In this document: piece by piece, positions 7,661 through 16,996 of the stretch
Layout of the letters: each line of letters begins with the position of its first letter
Numbering within the stretch: position 1 is the first letter of the stretch
NCBI GenBank assembly: GCA_903839875.1
Contig: CAIMDZ010000195.1
Location: 1 to 42,685 of the forward strand
From: an uncultured Bacteroidota bacterium
GTDB lineage: Bacteria; Bacteroidota; Bacteroidia; Chitinophagales; Chitinophagaceae
DNA length: 42,685 bases
Direction: 5' to 3'
Program-made: the position numbers and the translations under genes
Notes under the pieces: generated by a model
What the model was told of the DNA's origin: nothing
Database searches by the model: none
What the model saw: only the letters and a program-made list of their open reading frames with translations

Positions 7661-8605
7661 ATGGTATCGAACATTACCCGGACTTCGTCCACCTACATCG
7701 GGCATACACCGCTCGTAAAAATCAGTGAGAAAATTTATGCAAAACTGGAATCGGTAAACCCGAGCGGAAGCATTAAGGACCGTATGGCATTAGCCATACT
7801 TGATGCTGCTGAAATACGTGGCGACCTGAAACCGGGCGGTACCATAATAGAAGCAACAAGTGGTAACTCAGGCATTGCCTTCTCCATGCTTGCAGCAGAA
7901 CGTGGTTACAAAATGATAGTGGTGATGCCCTCAAACATGAGCGATGAACGCAAGGAGATGATCAGGGCTTATGGTGCAAAAATAGTGGAGGTGGGCCCCG
8001 GAGACTTTGGCGGAGCTGTGGCAAAAAGAGATGAGCTAGTGAATGAAATGAATGCATTCTGTCCCAACCAGTTTGCCAACCCTGATAATGTGGAATGCCA
8101 TTATAAACATACAGGCAAAGAAATACTGCAGCAGGTTGCGAAACTGGACGGGAACCCTTCTATCAGTGCCTTTGTTTCCGGTACAGGAACAGGGGGAACA
8201 TTAATGGGAGTAAGGAAAGCGCTGGTACGCAAATTCCCGAATGTGCAGGTCGTTGCCGTAGAGCCAAGTGAGTCGGCTGTAATGAGTGGAGGAGAAGCGC
8301 ACGAGCACAGTATACAGGGTATAGGAGACGGATTTATTCCGCCGATAGTGGACATGAACTGTGTGGACGAAATAGCCGCCATTTCCTCGCAGGATGCCAT
8401 TGACCGGGCCAAACGGCTTGCCAAAGAGTTGGGATTATTTGTCGGCATCAGTTCTGGCGCCAATGTGCTTGCTGCAGAAAGATACCTGGAACATCATAAA
8501 GTGGATGGAATAGTTGTTACACTGCTGCCCGATCGTGGCGAGCGCTACCTTAGTATGGTTCATTCAGATAATGAAATAGAGTTTGAACTGGAACAGGTAA
8601 AGTAA
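7661..8605 (+). CDS. cysK: Cysteine synthase (O-acetylserine sulfhydrylase)
   Basis: This 314-residue PLP enzyme has the lysine motif NPSGSIKDR (Lys 39 forms the Schiff base), the substrate loop TSGNSG (66-71) and the phosphate-binding loop GTGTGGT (174-180). HSIQGIGDGFIP and GISSGA match CysK-type fold-II enzymes. It would convert O-acetylserine and sulfide to cysteine and acetate in the cytoplasm. CysM, the second isoform, cannot be excluded by eye. It is a stand-alone gene, convergent with the esterase gene whose stop lies four bases beyond. Confidence 0.93.
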   Translation: MVSNITRTSSTYIGHTPLVKISEKIYAKLESVNPSGSIKDRMALAILDAAEIRGDLKPGGTIIEATSGNSGIAFSMLAAERGYKMIVVMPSNMSDERKEMIRAYGAKIVEVGPGDFGGAVAKRDELVNEMNAFCPNQFANPDNVECHYKHTGKEILQQVAKLDGNPSISAFVSGTGTGGTLMGVRKALVRKFPNVQVVAVEPSESAVMSGGEAHEHSIQGIGDGFIPPIVDMNCVDEIAAISSQDAIDRAKRLAKELGLFVGISSGANVLAAERYLEHHKVDGIVVTLLPDRGERYLSMVHSDNEIEFELEQVK

Positions 8606-8609
8606 GGTG

Positions 8610-9329
8610 TTACTTCAGCCATTTAAGCAAATCAGCAATCACTTCGTTACTGATGGAATGTCCCATGCCTTTGTATTCATGAAATTCGGGTTCTATACCA
8701 TTTTTTTGTAAAAACGCAACAGCAGCTTTACCTTCTTCAAATTTGATCCGGTCATCTGCAGTACCGTGGGAGATGAAAATTCTGAGTTTTTTAGCGGCGC
8801 CATTGGCAGGTATTCCGCGTTGTACATTTGCATCTATCCTTCCACTTAGGACAGCTATTCCTTTTACTTTATCAGGAGCTGTAAGGCCGGCCTCATAACT
8901 CATTATTGCGCCCTGACTAAAGCCTACCAGGTACACCTGGCTTGCATCTGCCTTGTACTTATCTGTGATCTGTGAGATGAATTGCTGAATAGCGCTGCGG
9001 CTGGATCCAATCTGGTCTTTATGAGGGTGACTGACACCGTTGACCATATTAAATTCATACCATTGATAGCCGCCATTAGGTAGCGCCAATGGCGCCCGTG
9101 CAGCAATGACCAGGAAATTTTTCGGGAATTTAGTCCGCAATTCAAATAGATCTTTCTCATCACTGCCATAACCATGTAAAAGAATAATTACCGGAATATT
9201 TTTGGATTTTACCGCCGGAAGCTGCACGAGGTATTTTAGTGCAAGGCCTTCCTGGAGTTTCATCTCCTGTGCCGATGCGTAAAAACCGGTAAGCAATAAC
9301 AGGAGCATAATAACAGAATGTTTCATCAT
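8610..9329 (-). CDS. Secreted alpha/beta-hydrolase (carboxylesterase/phospholipase type)
   Basis: The 239-residue protein has a signal peptide (1-20, cleavage before QEM). It carries an oxyanion-loop region LLHGYGSDEKD, the nucleophile elbow GFSQG (Ser 138), an acid in HGTADD (Asp 192/193) and the histidine in GMGHS (His 224). This is the layout of the small carboxylesterase/lysophospholipase (Abhydrolase_2) family. It should hydrolyse short esters or lysophospholipids in the periplasm or outside. The ATG at 9329 is followed at once by a second ATG; either may be used. Confidence 0.88.
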   Translation of the reverse strand: MMKHSVIMLLLLLTGFYASAQEMKLQEGLALKYLVQLPAVKSKNIPVIILLHGYGSDEKDLFELRTKFPKNFLVIAARAPLALPNGGYQWYEFNMVNGVSHPHKDQIGSSRSAIQQFISQITDKYKADASQVYLVGFSQGAIMSYEAGLTAPDKVKGIAVLSGRIDANVQRGIPANGAAKKLRIFISHGTADDRIKFEEGKAAVAFLQKNGIEPEFHEYKGMGHSISNEVIADLLKWLK

Positions 9330-9466
9330 GGCGCTAAATTACCGTTTTTGTTTTGAACTATAAATGCAGATGTGTCTCATTTCTGAAATGTGGCACATCT
9401 ATGGGCACATCTATGAATTTAACCAAATAATTATGTATTTTGTTTACCGAAAATAAACAAATAAAC

Positions 9467-10000
9467 ATGAAACTACTACTAACAATATTATTGACCCTGG
9501 TAACAGGCGGAGCCTTTGCACAGGAACACGCTACACCAAAGGACAAATGGTCGAAAGATCTTTATATTTCAGATGAATTTTGTGCGACAAGAGGCCTGAA
9601 ACCTGGCCAGACCAACGACGTGCTGCGCGTATGGAACGGCGGGATGAATGCAGGAGAAAAAATAAGCAGGCTTGTAGATATCAGGTATTATTTTGCAACC
9701 CAGGAAGAAGCTGTGTCGTACCTCGAATCCAATATCGGGAGGTTGTCTGAAGGCGGAGACCCTGTTGAATCCAAAATACAGGTACCCGGCGCTGCTAACC
9801 TGAAAATATTTGACGAAGGTGCGGCTGGCAGGAAAATGAACAAGGCGCTTGGGCTGGAAAGTCATTCTTATTTTTTCCTGTTTACCGTAAAGAATTATGT
9901 CTGCAAAGTGTTTTTCATGGCAGACAAAGATATTACGCTTGGTTATGCAACAGACTTTGCTGTAGAAGCAGCAAAAAGACTGAATGCAGTATTGCGTTAA
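9467..10000 (+). CDS. Secreted protein of unknown function
   Basis: Starting at the ATG at 9467 gives 177 residues with a clear signal peptide (MKLLLTILLTLVTGGAFAQ), which decides the start; the frame is open nine codons further upstream but that extension is polar. The mature protein is mixed alpha/beta with LYISDEFCATRG and a second half ending in a helix (FAVEAAKRLNAVL). I do not recognise the family. Two cysteines are far apart. The next membrane-protein frame overlaps its 3' end. Confidence 0.75.
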   Translation: MKLLLTILLTLVTGGAFAQEHATPKDKWSKDLYISDEFCATRGLKPGQTNDVLRVWNGGMNAGEKISRLVDIRYYFATQEEAVSYLESNIGRLSEGGDPVESKIQVPGAANLKIFDEGAAGRKMNKALGLESHSYFFLFTVKNYVCKVFFMADKDITLGYATDFAVEAAKRLNAVLR

Positions 10001-10352
10001 ATATGGAGGCTACAACACACCAGTCTTTCCCGTGGTATTTGCACCATTTATTATAGGGTTTCTTTCAGGAATGATATTCTTTTGGGGCTCGTGGCGGCCA
10101 TTGGTAAAATCGCTCTTGGCAACTGGGTTTATGATCGTTAATGACCTGATAATCAGATTTATAACGAATTACAGAAGCGACAATGACGTGCTATCATGGG
10201 TTGCATTTTTCATGGTCATAGGATTGGGAATTCAGGTGATTAAACTATTGATTTTTTTATTTTTCAATCGCGATGAAATTGAACGAAAAGAAATTTTCGC
10301 ATGCGTCTCCCTGTCAACTGCTATACCAATGGTTTACCTGTATTGCATTTAG
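9984..10352 (+). CDS. Small inner-membrane protein, start uncertain
   Basis: The open frame encodes about 122 residues with roughly four hydrophobic segments (around 15-34, 43-60, 69-92, 105-121). The annotated ATG at 9984 lies inside the preceding gene and gives an odd N-terminus. An ATG at 10003 in another frame reads MEATTHQSFPWYLH before hitting a stop, which looks like a natural N-terminus for this membrane protein if one base were gained or lost near 10040. A start at 10071 (MIFFWGSW) is a third option. No family is recognised. Confidence 0.5.
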   Translation: MQYCVKYGGYNTPVFPVVFAPFIIGFLSGMIFFWGSWRPLVKSLLATGFMIVNDLIIRFITNYRSDNDVLSWVAFFMVIGLGIQVIKLLIFLFFNRDEIERKEIFACVSLSTAIPMVYLYCI

Positions 10353-10446
10353 GGCTTTTGAATTCGTCCATCATCTCTTCCCAAAGAGCCAGTGCCTCCT
10401 TCATTTTCCCAAATTTGATACGGAATTCATTGCGTTCGATAATCAA
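10321..10446 (-). pseudogene. 3'-truncated remnant of a small gene
   Basis: On the minus strand an open frame reads IIERNEFRIKFGKMKEALAL then WEEMMDEFKSPKC and soon stops. The sequence is clearly protein-like, resembling the N-terminal strand-helix of a small alpha/beta-barrel (dimeric ferredoxin-like) protein. There is only a TTG (10446) or a mutated ATG upstream (ACG, three codons earlier), and the frame ends about 40 codons in. It overlaps the opposite-strand membrane protein by 32 bases, suggesting a deletion joined the two. The family suggestion is tentative. Confidence 0.45.
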
Positions 10447-10478
10447 AGACGTAGATTTTACCGGACAAAATAAATTTT

Positions 10479-10580
10479 TTTGGGAATTGGGGATAAGTAA
10501 TTTGGATTGTTATTTGGCAATTGCCTGCGTGATTGATTATTTTCCATACACGCAGCAATCCAAATTCCCAATTCCCCAAA
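10479..10580. repeat. Long imperfect inverted repeat
   Basis: Arms around 10479-10509 (with TTTGGATTG at 10501-10509) and 10556-10580 (CAATCCAAA then TTCCCAATTCCCC) are mutually complementary with a short offset. A second stem CTGCGTG/CACGCAG (10525-10531 with 10549-10555) lies inside. The whole can fold as one ~100-nt hairpin. It sits downstream of ffh and could end its transcript, but there is no clean T run. Similar words recur near 40664-40690. Confidence 0.55.
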
Positions 10581-10598
10581 ACAAATTCCATATAGGCG

Positions 10599-11933
10599 TT
10601 AGCGCCGTCCCGGCATCATTCCCGGCATACCCATTCCCCCACCCTTCATCTTATTCATCATGCCCATCATCTGCTTCATTTGCTCAAATTGCTTCATGAA
10701 GGCATTTACTTCATTTACATCTTTACCGCTGCCTTTTGCTATGCGCTTGCGGCGGCTGCCATCTATTACATCAGGATTGCTGCGTTCATAGGGCGTCATG
10801 GAATTGATCATTGCTTCTATCCCCTTGAATGCATCATCCGAAATATCTATTTCCTTGATCGCCTTGCCTACACCGGGAATCATTGCCAGCAGGTCTTTGA
10901 TATTTCCCATCTTCTTGATCTGGCCAAGCTGCTCTTTAAAATCCTCAAAATCGAACTTATTGGCCCTTATCTTCTTCTCCAGTTTTTTAGCCTGCACCTC
11001 GTCAAACTGTGCCTGGGCGCGCTCCACTAGGGTAGTGATATCACCCATGCCCAGGATACGCTGAGCCATACGCTCGGGATAGAACACATCCAGCGCATCC
11101 AGCTTCTCTCCCATGCTCACAAACTTGATGGGCTTATCAACCGTATACTTGATTGATATTGCAGCACCACCTCTTGTATCACCATCCAGCTTGGTAAGCA
11201 CCACACCTGTAAAGTCTAGCCTGTCGTTGAACGCCTTTGCAGTATTTACTGCATCCTGGCCGGTCATCGCGTCCACCACAAACAAAATTTCCTGAGGGTT
11301 TACCGCAGCCTTAATATCGGCAACTTCCTGCATCATCACCTCATCAATAGCCAGGCGGCCTGCAGTATCTATGATCACAACACTATTGCCATTTTGTTTG
11401 GCATGTGCAATTGCGTTTAATGCGATTGAAACAGCATCTTTACTCTCCAGTTCTATGTATACAGGTACTTTTATCTGCTCACCCAGTACCCTCAATTGTT
11501 CCATCGCCGCAGGACGGTAAATATCCGCTGCAACCAGCAATGGGTTTCTTCCCTTCTTGCTTTTCAGAAAGTTTGCCAGTTTGCCCGAAAAGGTTGTTTT
11601 ACCCGAGCCCTGCAGGCCGGCTATGAGAATAACTGTAGGTTTGCCGGTGAGGTTCAGTTCTTCTTCCCTGCCGCCCATCAGTTCGGCCAGCTCATCTTTA
11701 ACTATTTTCACCATGAGCTGTCCGGGGCTTACTGCTGTAAGCACCTTTTCACCCATCGCCTTTTCCTTCACCTTATCGGTAAATTCCTTAGCTATTTTAT
11801 AGTTTACATCCGCATCAACCAGTGCACGGCGTATCTCTTTTACAGTTGCCGCAATATTGATCTCATTTATACGGCCTTCGCCTTTTAACTGCTTAAACGC
11901 GGACTCGAGCCGCTCACTAAGATTATCAAACAT
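10599..11933 (-). CDS. ffh: Signal recognition particle GTPase Ffh
   Basis: This 444-residue protein has the N domain (1-95), the G domain with P-loop GLQGSGKTT (106-114), DTAGRL, TKLDGDTRGG and the GMGD hinge, and a C-terminal Met-rich M domain ending GMGMPGMMPGRR. It binds 4.5S RNA and hydrophobic signal sequences and delivers ribosomes to FtsY at the membrane. Length and motifs are normal for the family. It stands alone; the neighbours on both sides point elsewhere. Confidence 0.98.
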   Translation of the reverse strand: MFDNLSERLESAFKQLKGEGRINEINIAATVKEIRRALVDADVNYKIAKEFTDKVKEKAMGEKVLTAVSPGQLMVKIVKDELAELMGGREEELNLTGKPTVILIAGLQGSGKTTFSGKLANFLKSKKGRNPLLVAADIYRPAAMEQLRVLGEQIKVPVYIELESKDAVSIALNAIAHAKQNGNSVVIIDTAGRLAIDEVMMQEVADIKAAVNPQEILFVVDAMTGQDAVNTAKAFNDRLDFTGVVLTKLDGDTRGGAAISIKYTVDKPIKFVSMGEKLDALDVFYPERMAQRILGMGDITTLVERAQAQFDEVQAKKLEKKIRANKFDFEDFKEQLGQIKKMGNIKDLLAMIPGVGKAIKEIDISDDAFKGIEAMINSMTPYERSNPDVIDGSRRKRIAKGSGKDVNEVNAFMKQFEQMKQMMGMMNKMKGGGMGMPGMMPGRR

Positions 11934-12254
11934 ATATCAGTAGTAGAAAGTATTTAGTAGAAAGTAGAAAGTTTTAAAATGGAGTGCAAAATTAGGAAAA
12001 TTCAGTGAGTGTAAAGGAATGAATTTTTCAATGAAAAATTGCCTCACGGTTTCTGATGTAATTGGCCTCGTTATTGCGAGTAAGCACCCTTTATTCACCT
12101 TATTTTAGCCTAAACAAGATATATGTACAAAAATGTACAATTACTTTAATTCCATAAATATTAATCCGTACTTAAAGAATAGGCATTAAATAAAGTTAAT
12201 TTTGATTTATTTGCATTTCATTCCTTAATTTTATACATAGGCAAATGTGATAAA
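11934..12254. other. Intergenic region between ffh and the NHL-repeat gene
   Basis: No gene is visible. The part next to ffh (11939-11982) is a degenerate AGTAGAAAGT word repeat. The remainder is AT-rich and must contain the divergent promoters of ffh and the surface-protein gene; I found no exact TAnnTTTG close to either start. Confidence 0.5.
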
Positions 12255-15200
12255 ATGAAAAAAATATTTATTCTTATTGCTGTTTACAATATTGTTGCGA
12301 CAGCATTGCATGCACAAAACATCAACACAATTGCAGGCGGTTTGGGTGATGGTGGTATGGCGACTGCCGCGGAACTTTATCAACCCAATGGCGTGGCAGT
12401 TGACAAATTCGGCAATGTATATGTAGCTGACCAGGGCAACCATTTAATAAGAAAAATAGAACCTTCCGGGATAATTTCCATATTCGCCGGCATTCCCGGC
12501 GCGTCGGTACCATCACCTGGCCCATTTGGCGGACTTTCAGTTAACGCGGCAATCGGAGCTCCGGTCTCAGTCGCTACAGACACTTTTGGAAATGTTTTTA
12601 TTGGTGATGCTGGTAGCGCCAAAATATATAAGGTTGATATTAATGGCGTGATTAACGTATACGCCACAGGTGTAGGAACCCAATATGGAATGGCAACAGA
12701 CAAAACCGGGAATCTCTACGTGGCTGAAAACATAAGCAGCAAAATAAAAAAAGTCAACCTCGCAGGGACTGTAACTGTAATAGCAGGTACTGGCATAGCA
12801 GGTTTCTCTGGTGACGGCGGACTTGCAACTGCGGCACTTATAGATCACCCTGTAGGCGTTTGTGCTGACGGTTCTGGTAATATTTTCTTTTCGGACAATA
12901 ACAACCGGATCAGAAAAATAGATAACTCCGGAATTATTTCCACCTACGCAGGGAATGGCGGTATCGGCTACACAGGTGATGGCGGGCCTGCAACAGCCGC
13001 AAACTTTAATATGGCTTACGGATTAAGCGTTGACACAAGTGGTAATCTATATGTAGCTGATAACAACAACAATGAAATTAGAAAAATCAGTACATCAGGC
13101 ATCATTACAAAAGTTGCAGGTATTTTTTTGAGTGGCGGCTACTCCGGCGACGGCGGACCTGCTACTGCATGTCAGTTGTACTATCCTAAGGCAACCGCTT
13201 GCGACAATTCTGGAAATGTATTTATTGCAGATTACACAAATAACAGGATACGTAAGATTGACGCATCTGGAACAATATCAACAGTCGCCGGCAGCAACTT
13301 CCATTCATCCAGCGGCCATAAAGGAGATGGAGGTCCGGAGATATCTGCGTTGTTTGCTACACCTTTTGCGCTGGCTTACGATACTGCTGGGAATATGTAC
13401 GTTGCTGACGCAGGCGGTTATAACATAAGAAAAATAAACAGCGCTGGCATTATTTCAACTATAGCCGGTGTTGATACTGCAGGCTATACCGGTGATGGCG
13501 GACCTGCCACAAGTGCTTCGTTTTATTATCCGGTGTCTCTTGCAACCGACAAGAAAGGAAATCTCTTTGTTTCAGACGAGTATAATACTGTAATAAGAAA
13601 AATTAACAGTGCAGGCATTATTACAACCTACGCCGGATACGCGGGAAGCGGAGGATTCACTGGTGATGGTCACCGTGCCGATTCCACTGTTCTTATTGAC
13701 CCCATTGGTATCGCCTGTGATAAATATGGCAATCTATACATTGCTGATAACGGTGACCATAAAATACGCAAAGTAGATACAAACCAGGTTATGACAACAG
13801 TGGCTGGAACGGGCGTGGCTGGATATTTTGGCGACGGAGGAATGGCATCTTCTGCTCAATTAACTTACCCTGAAGGAGTCTATATTGATGGCACCGGTAA
13901 TATCTACGTGGCCGACTGGGGCAATTACAGGGTCAGGAAAATCAATACTTCCGGATTAATTTCAACCATTGCTGGTACTGGTATTGGATCGTATTCCGGT
14001 GATGGCGGGCCAGCTTTACTCGCGGGTGTAATTCCCCGCAATCTTACCGGTGACAAAAACGGAAATATTTTTGTTATTGGGGGTTCGCGTGTGCGCAAAA
14101 TAAATAACTCGGGCGTTATTACTACTTATGCAGGAAATGGCTCTGGAGGATTTTCAGGTGACGGCGGGCCTGCGACAACGGCAATGATCGTGGGCAACTA
14201 TTATTATGGCATGGTAACTGATACCGCCGGGAATCTGTACATTCCTGACAATGGCCGCATACGTCAGGTTGGTACATCTGCCTTAACTATTACCACATCT
14301 AATGACACCCTATGTTCCGGGATAGGTAGTTTCACATTTTCCGCTTCTGCCACACTAATTCCCCCCGGCTTTACCCCCTACTACCATTGGCAAAAAAATT
14401 ATATCCCGGTTGGCACCAATAGCCCGACTTATGTTTCCTCCGGTTTAAACAACGGCGATCTTATTCTTTGCTACATAACCAACGGTCCTTCAGACGCTAA
14501 AATTGCAACCTCAAATGTCATAAAAATCCTCATTATAACAACACCATTGGTGCCTGCTGTTTCAATTTCGGCAACTCCTGGTAGTTTTTGTCTTGGGACA
14601 ACCACAACATGTACAGCAACCTCAGCTAACGGAGGTACGGCGCCGGTATATGATTGGTTTAAAAACGGGATTCATACCTATACCGGTAATCCTTATATCG
14701 TTGCGCCTGCATCAGGTGATGTTATTTACTGCAAACTAACGAGCAATGGCTATTGTCTTCTTCATGATACTGCCCGTAGCCCAAATCTTTCCTACTCTGT
14801 TTCTCTGCCTGCTCTGCCTACTGTTACTTATTCTGTCGGCCCAGGTACATCTCTATGTACAGGAATTCTGGCGACCTGCAATGCAACATCTACTCATGGC
14901 GGCACTCCTGTTTATCAATGGTTCAAAAACGGGGTACTTACTTTTACTGGTAATTCTCTTATTTTTTTGCCTGATAGCGGAGATGTTTTACAATGCAGAC
15001 TTACCTCAAATGCCAGTTGCATCACCACCGATACAGCATGGAGTGGCACAACGTTATTCAGTGTTTACCATCCGTCAGATCCTGTCGTAGGTATAACTAT
15101 TATGCCTGGTGATACTATTTGCCCTAAAACGCTTGTTACTGCCACAGTATCGTTATCCTTAAACGGAGGTTCTTCTCCCGTATATGTTTGGTTTTGGAAT

Positions 15201-16403
15201 AATTATAATGTTGGTACAGGACTTTCTTATTCATTCAAGCCTGGAAATGGCGACAGATTGCGTTGCCTCTTGGTAAGCAATTCTACCTGCCTCCTTTCTG
15301 TTGATACTGCCGGAAGCCCTGCAACAACATTTCATACCACCATACCCGATACTGCTTCAGTTAATATTTCTATAAGTCCGTCTGATACTTTTTGTCAGGG
15401 AACCAACGTGCTTTGTACTGCCATACCCACAAACGCAGGTCCTGATCCGGTTTACAGATGGTATAGAAATTCAACTTACCAGGATACGGGAATAACACAA
15501 TATTTATCTGCTCCCAATAACGGTGAATCTGCATTTTGTTTATTGATCAATAAATCCGGTTGCTATGCAAAGGATTCAGTATTCAGCCCTACGGTTGTAT
15601 TCCACGTTATTAATAAAGTAAACCCAACAGTTGACTTTTCTATCACCCCCGGTAATATTGTGTGCGCAGGTACCGCAATCGAATGCAATGCCACCAGCAC
15701 ATTCGGTGGTGATACGCCAATATACGATTGGTACGTAAATGGCAACCAGTTATTCACTGGCAATGTTTTTGATTATGTTCCGGCAGACAGAGATGTCATA
15801 AAATGTAACCTTACCTCAAATCAATGGTGTATTAGCACGCCTAATGCCACCAAAAGCAAAACAGTATATGTTGACACAATTCCAACTTTGACAATTACTT
15901 CAGATCCCGGCCCGGTTGTTTTCAGAGGTACTACTGTTAATTTTAGTGCTAATTTCGCCTACGGTTATGGCATAAATTGGCAGTTCCAATGGTACAAAAA
16001 CAATGTACCGGTACCAGGCGCCACTTCATACACATACGCTACCAGTGATTTCAATTACTGGGATTCCATTTATTGTGTTGCAACTTCCGATACCATCTGT
16101 CTCGGCGCCATTATCAGCAATATTCTTTATATAGATACCCACCACGGAATGAAATTATATCCTAACCCAAATAATGGAGATTTTATCATTAATGGAAATG
16201 ACGACAATGCAAACGGAGATGATGTGCACATCCGCATATACAATATACTGGGGCAATTGGTTTATGAACAGACTGCGAAATTTAATGCCATAACATTTTA
16301 TGCCGAACTGAACTTGAGGCGTCAGCTTCCCCCTGGATTGTATATGGCAAGATTACATTACAATAAAACCATAATACCTATTGAATTTTCAATAAAATAT
16401 TAG
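12255..16403 (+). CDS. T9SS-secreted surface protein with 12 NHL repeats and Ig-like modules
   Basis: The 1382-residue protein has a signal peptide (about 1-20, ending HAQ). Residues 22-690 contain 12 NHL beta-propeller blades of the form GNxYVADxxNxxIRKI, separated by TIAGTG...GYSGDGGPAT loops. Seven Ig/PKD-like modules follow, five with a paired-cysteine start such as GSFCLGTTTTC and a VYxWFKNG strand. The C-terminus (from GMKLYPNPNNGDF, ending in IEFSIKY) is a T9SS type-A sorting domain, so the mature protein should be exported through the outer membrane and anchored or released. Two six-blade propellers would account for 12 repeats. Function is probably adhesive or polymer-binding; no catalytic site is seen. 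A small secreted-protein gene follows after 18 bases. Confidence 0.92.
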   Translation: MKKIFILIAVYNIVATALHAQNINTIAGGLGDGGMATAAELYQPNGVAVDKFGNVYVADQGNHLIRKIEPSGIISIFAGIPGASVPSPGPFGGLSVNAAIGAPVSVATDTFGNVFIGDAGSAKIYKVDINGVINVYATGVGTQYGMATDKTGNLYVAENISSKIKKVNLAGTVTVIAGTGIAGFSGDGGLATAALIDHPVGVCADGSGNIFFSDNNNRIRKIDNSGIISTYAGNGGIGYTGDGGPATAANFNMAYGLSVDTSGNLYVADNNNNEIRKISTSGIITKVAGIFLSGGYSGDGGPATACQLYYPKATACDNSGNVFIADYTNNRIRKIDASGTISTVAGSNFHSSSGHKGDGGPEISALFATPFALAYDTAGNMYVADAGGYNIRKINSAGIISTIAGVDTAGYTGDGGPATSASFYYPVSLATDKKGNLFVSDEYNTVIRKINSAGIITTYAGYAGSGGFTGDGHRADSTVLIDPIGIACDKYGNLYIADNGDHKIRKVDTNQVMTTVAGTGVAGYFGDGGMASSAQLTYPEGVYIDGTGNIYVADWGNYRVRKINTSGLISTIAGTGIGSYSGDGGPALLAGVIPRNLTGDKNGNIFVIGGSRVRKINNSGVITTYAGNGSGGFSGDGGPATTAMIVGNYYYGMVTDTAGNLYIPDNGRIRQVGTSALTITTSNDTLCSGIGSFTFSASATLIPPGFTPYYHWQKNYIPVGTNSPTYVSSGLNNGDLILCYITNGPSDAKIATSNVIKILIITTPLVPAVSISATPGSFCLGTTTTCTATSANGGTAPVYDWFKNGIHTYTGNPYIVAPASGDVIYCKLTSNGYCLLHDTARSPNLSYSVSLPALPTVTYSVGPGTSLCTGILATCNATSTHGGTPVYQWFKNGVLTFTGNSLIFLPDSGDVLQCRLTSNASCITTDTAWSGTTLFSVYHPSDPVVGITIMPGDTICPKTLVTATVSLSLNGGSSPVYVWFWNNYNVGTGLSYSFKPGNGDRLRCLLVSNSTCLLSVDTAGSPATTFHTTIPDTASVNISISPSDTFCQGTNVLCTAIPTNAGPDPVYRWYRNSTYQDTGITQYLSAPNNGESAFCLLINKSGCYAKDSVFSPTVVFHVINKVNPTVDFSITPGNIVCAGTAIECNATSTFGGDTPIYDWYVNGNQLFTGNVFDYVPADRDVIKCNLTSNQWCISTPNATKSKTVYVDTIPTLTITSDPGPVVFRGTTVNFSANFAYGYGINWQFQWYKNNVPVPGATSYTYATSDFNYWDSIYCVATSDTICLGAIISNILYIDTHHGMKLYPNPNNGDFIINGNDDNANGDDVHIRIYNILGQLVYEQTAKFNAITFYAELNLRRQLPPGLYMARLHYNKTIIPIEFSIKY

Positions 16404-16421
16404 TAATTAAACTACAAAAAA

Positions 16422-16709
16422 ATGGAAAAAATATTTTTTATGTTTTTGTTCCTATTCCCATGCATTTGTTATGCTCAAAAAGCAAAAACAGACACAATTC
16501 CAGGGGTTGTAATTTATACTGCCCCTTCCGACCTCATCCATATCTCAAAGGGCAATTATCACACCTATAGTGTCGAGGCGGTTGCGATAGCAGCAGACAC
16601 CGGTATTATTTCTATTCATACAGAACTCGGATACCTCGACCTGAAAAAAAATTATCAGTTTATCCCAATGAATAAATTGCAACCTTCCAGGTTAAAGAAA
16701 AAACCTTAA
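16422..16709 (+). CDS. Small secreted protein
   Basis: This 95-residue protein has a signal peptide (1-18, cleavage after CYAQ) and a short mature part with VVIYTAPSDLIHISKGNYH and a lysine-rich end. It follows the NHL protein gene by 18 bases, so it is probably co-transcribed with it. I do not recognise a family. The frame ends just after a run of six A; in the -1 frame the reading continues with TLKSWSEDVKINPTKLD, so the C-terminus may be shortened by an indel. Confidence 0.65.
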   Translation: MEKIFFMFLFLFPCICYAQKAKTDTIPGVVIYTAPSDLIHISKGNYHTYSVEAVAIAADTGIISIHTELGYLDLKKNYQFIPMNKLQPSRLKKKP

Positions 16710-16942
16710 AATCATGGAGTGAAGATGTCAAAATAAATCCTACGAAATTGGATAGTTATTTTCTATCATCCTTGATTTTGATGTCATATTGTTATAAGAC
16801 ATACCTTAATCCATTTTTCCCATGCCGGAACATCATTTGTTTCCTCTACTAAAACTATTTCCAAAATCAACCAAAGGAAAAAAATGCTTTGATTGTCTAA
16901 AATCAAAAAAATGCCGCTTTGGGGCCAGAACTTTGCAAAATT

Positions 16943-16976
16943 TTTGCAGTTATTAAACCATTCAGACTTAACTTTG
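16943..16976 (+). promoter_or_regulatory. Putative promoter of the 16997 surface-protein gene
   Basis: TTTG at 16943-16946 and TAACTTTG at 16969-16976 match the Bacteroidota -33 and -7 elements with a 22-base spacer, slightly longer than the usual 19-21. The -7 element ends 20 bases before the ATG at 16997. Confidence 0.5.
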
Positions 16977-16996
16977 TCAAACACAAAATTTTAACT

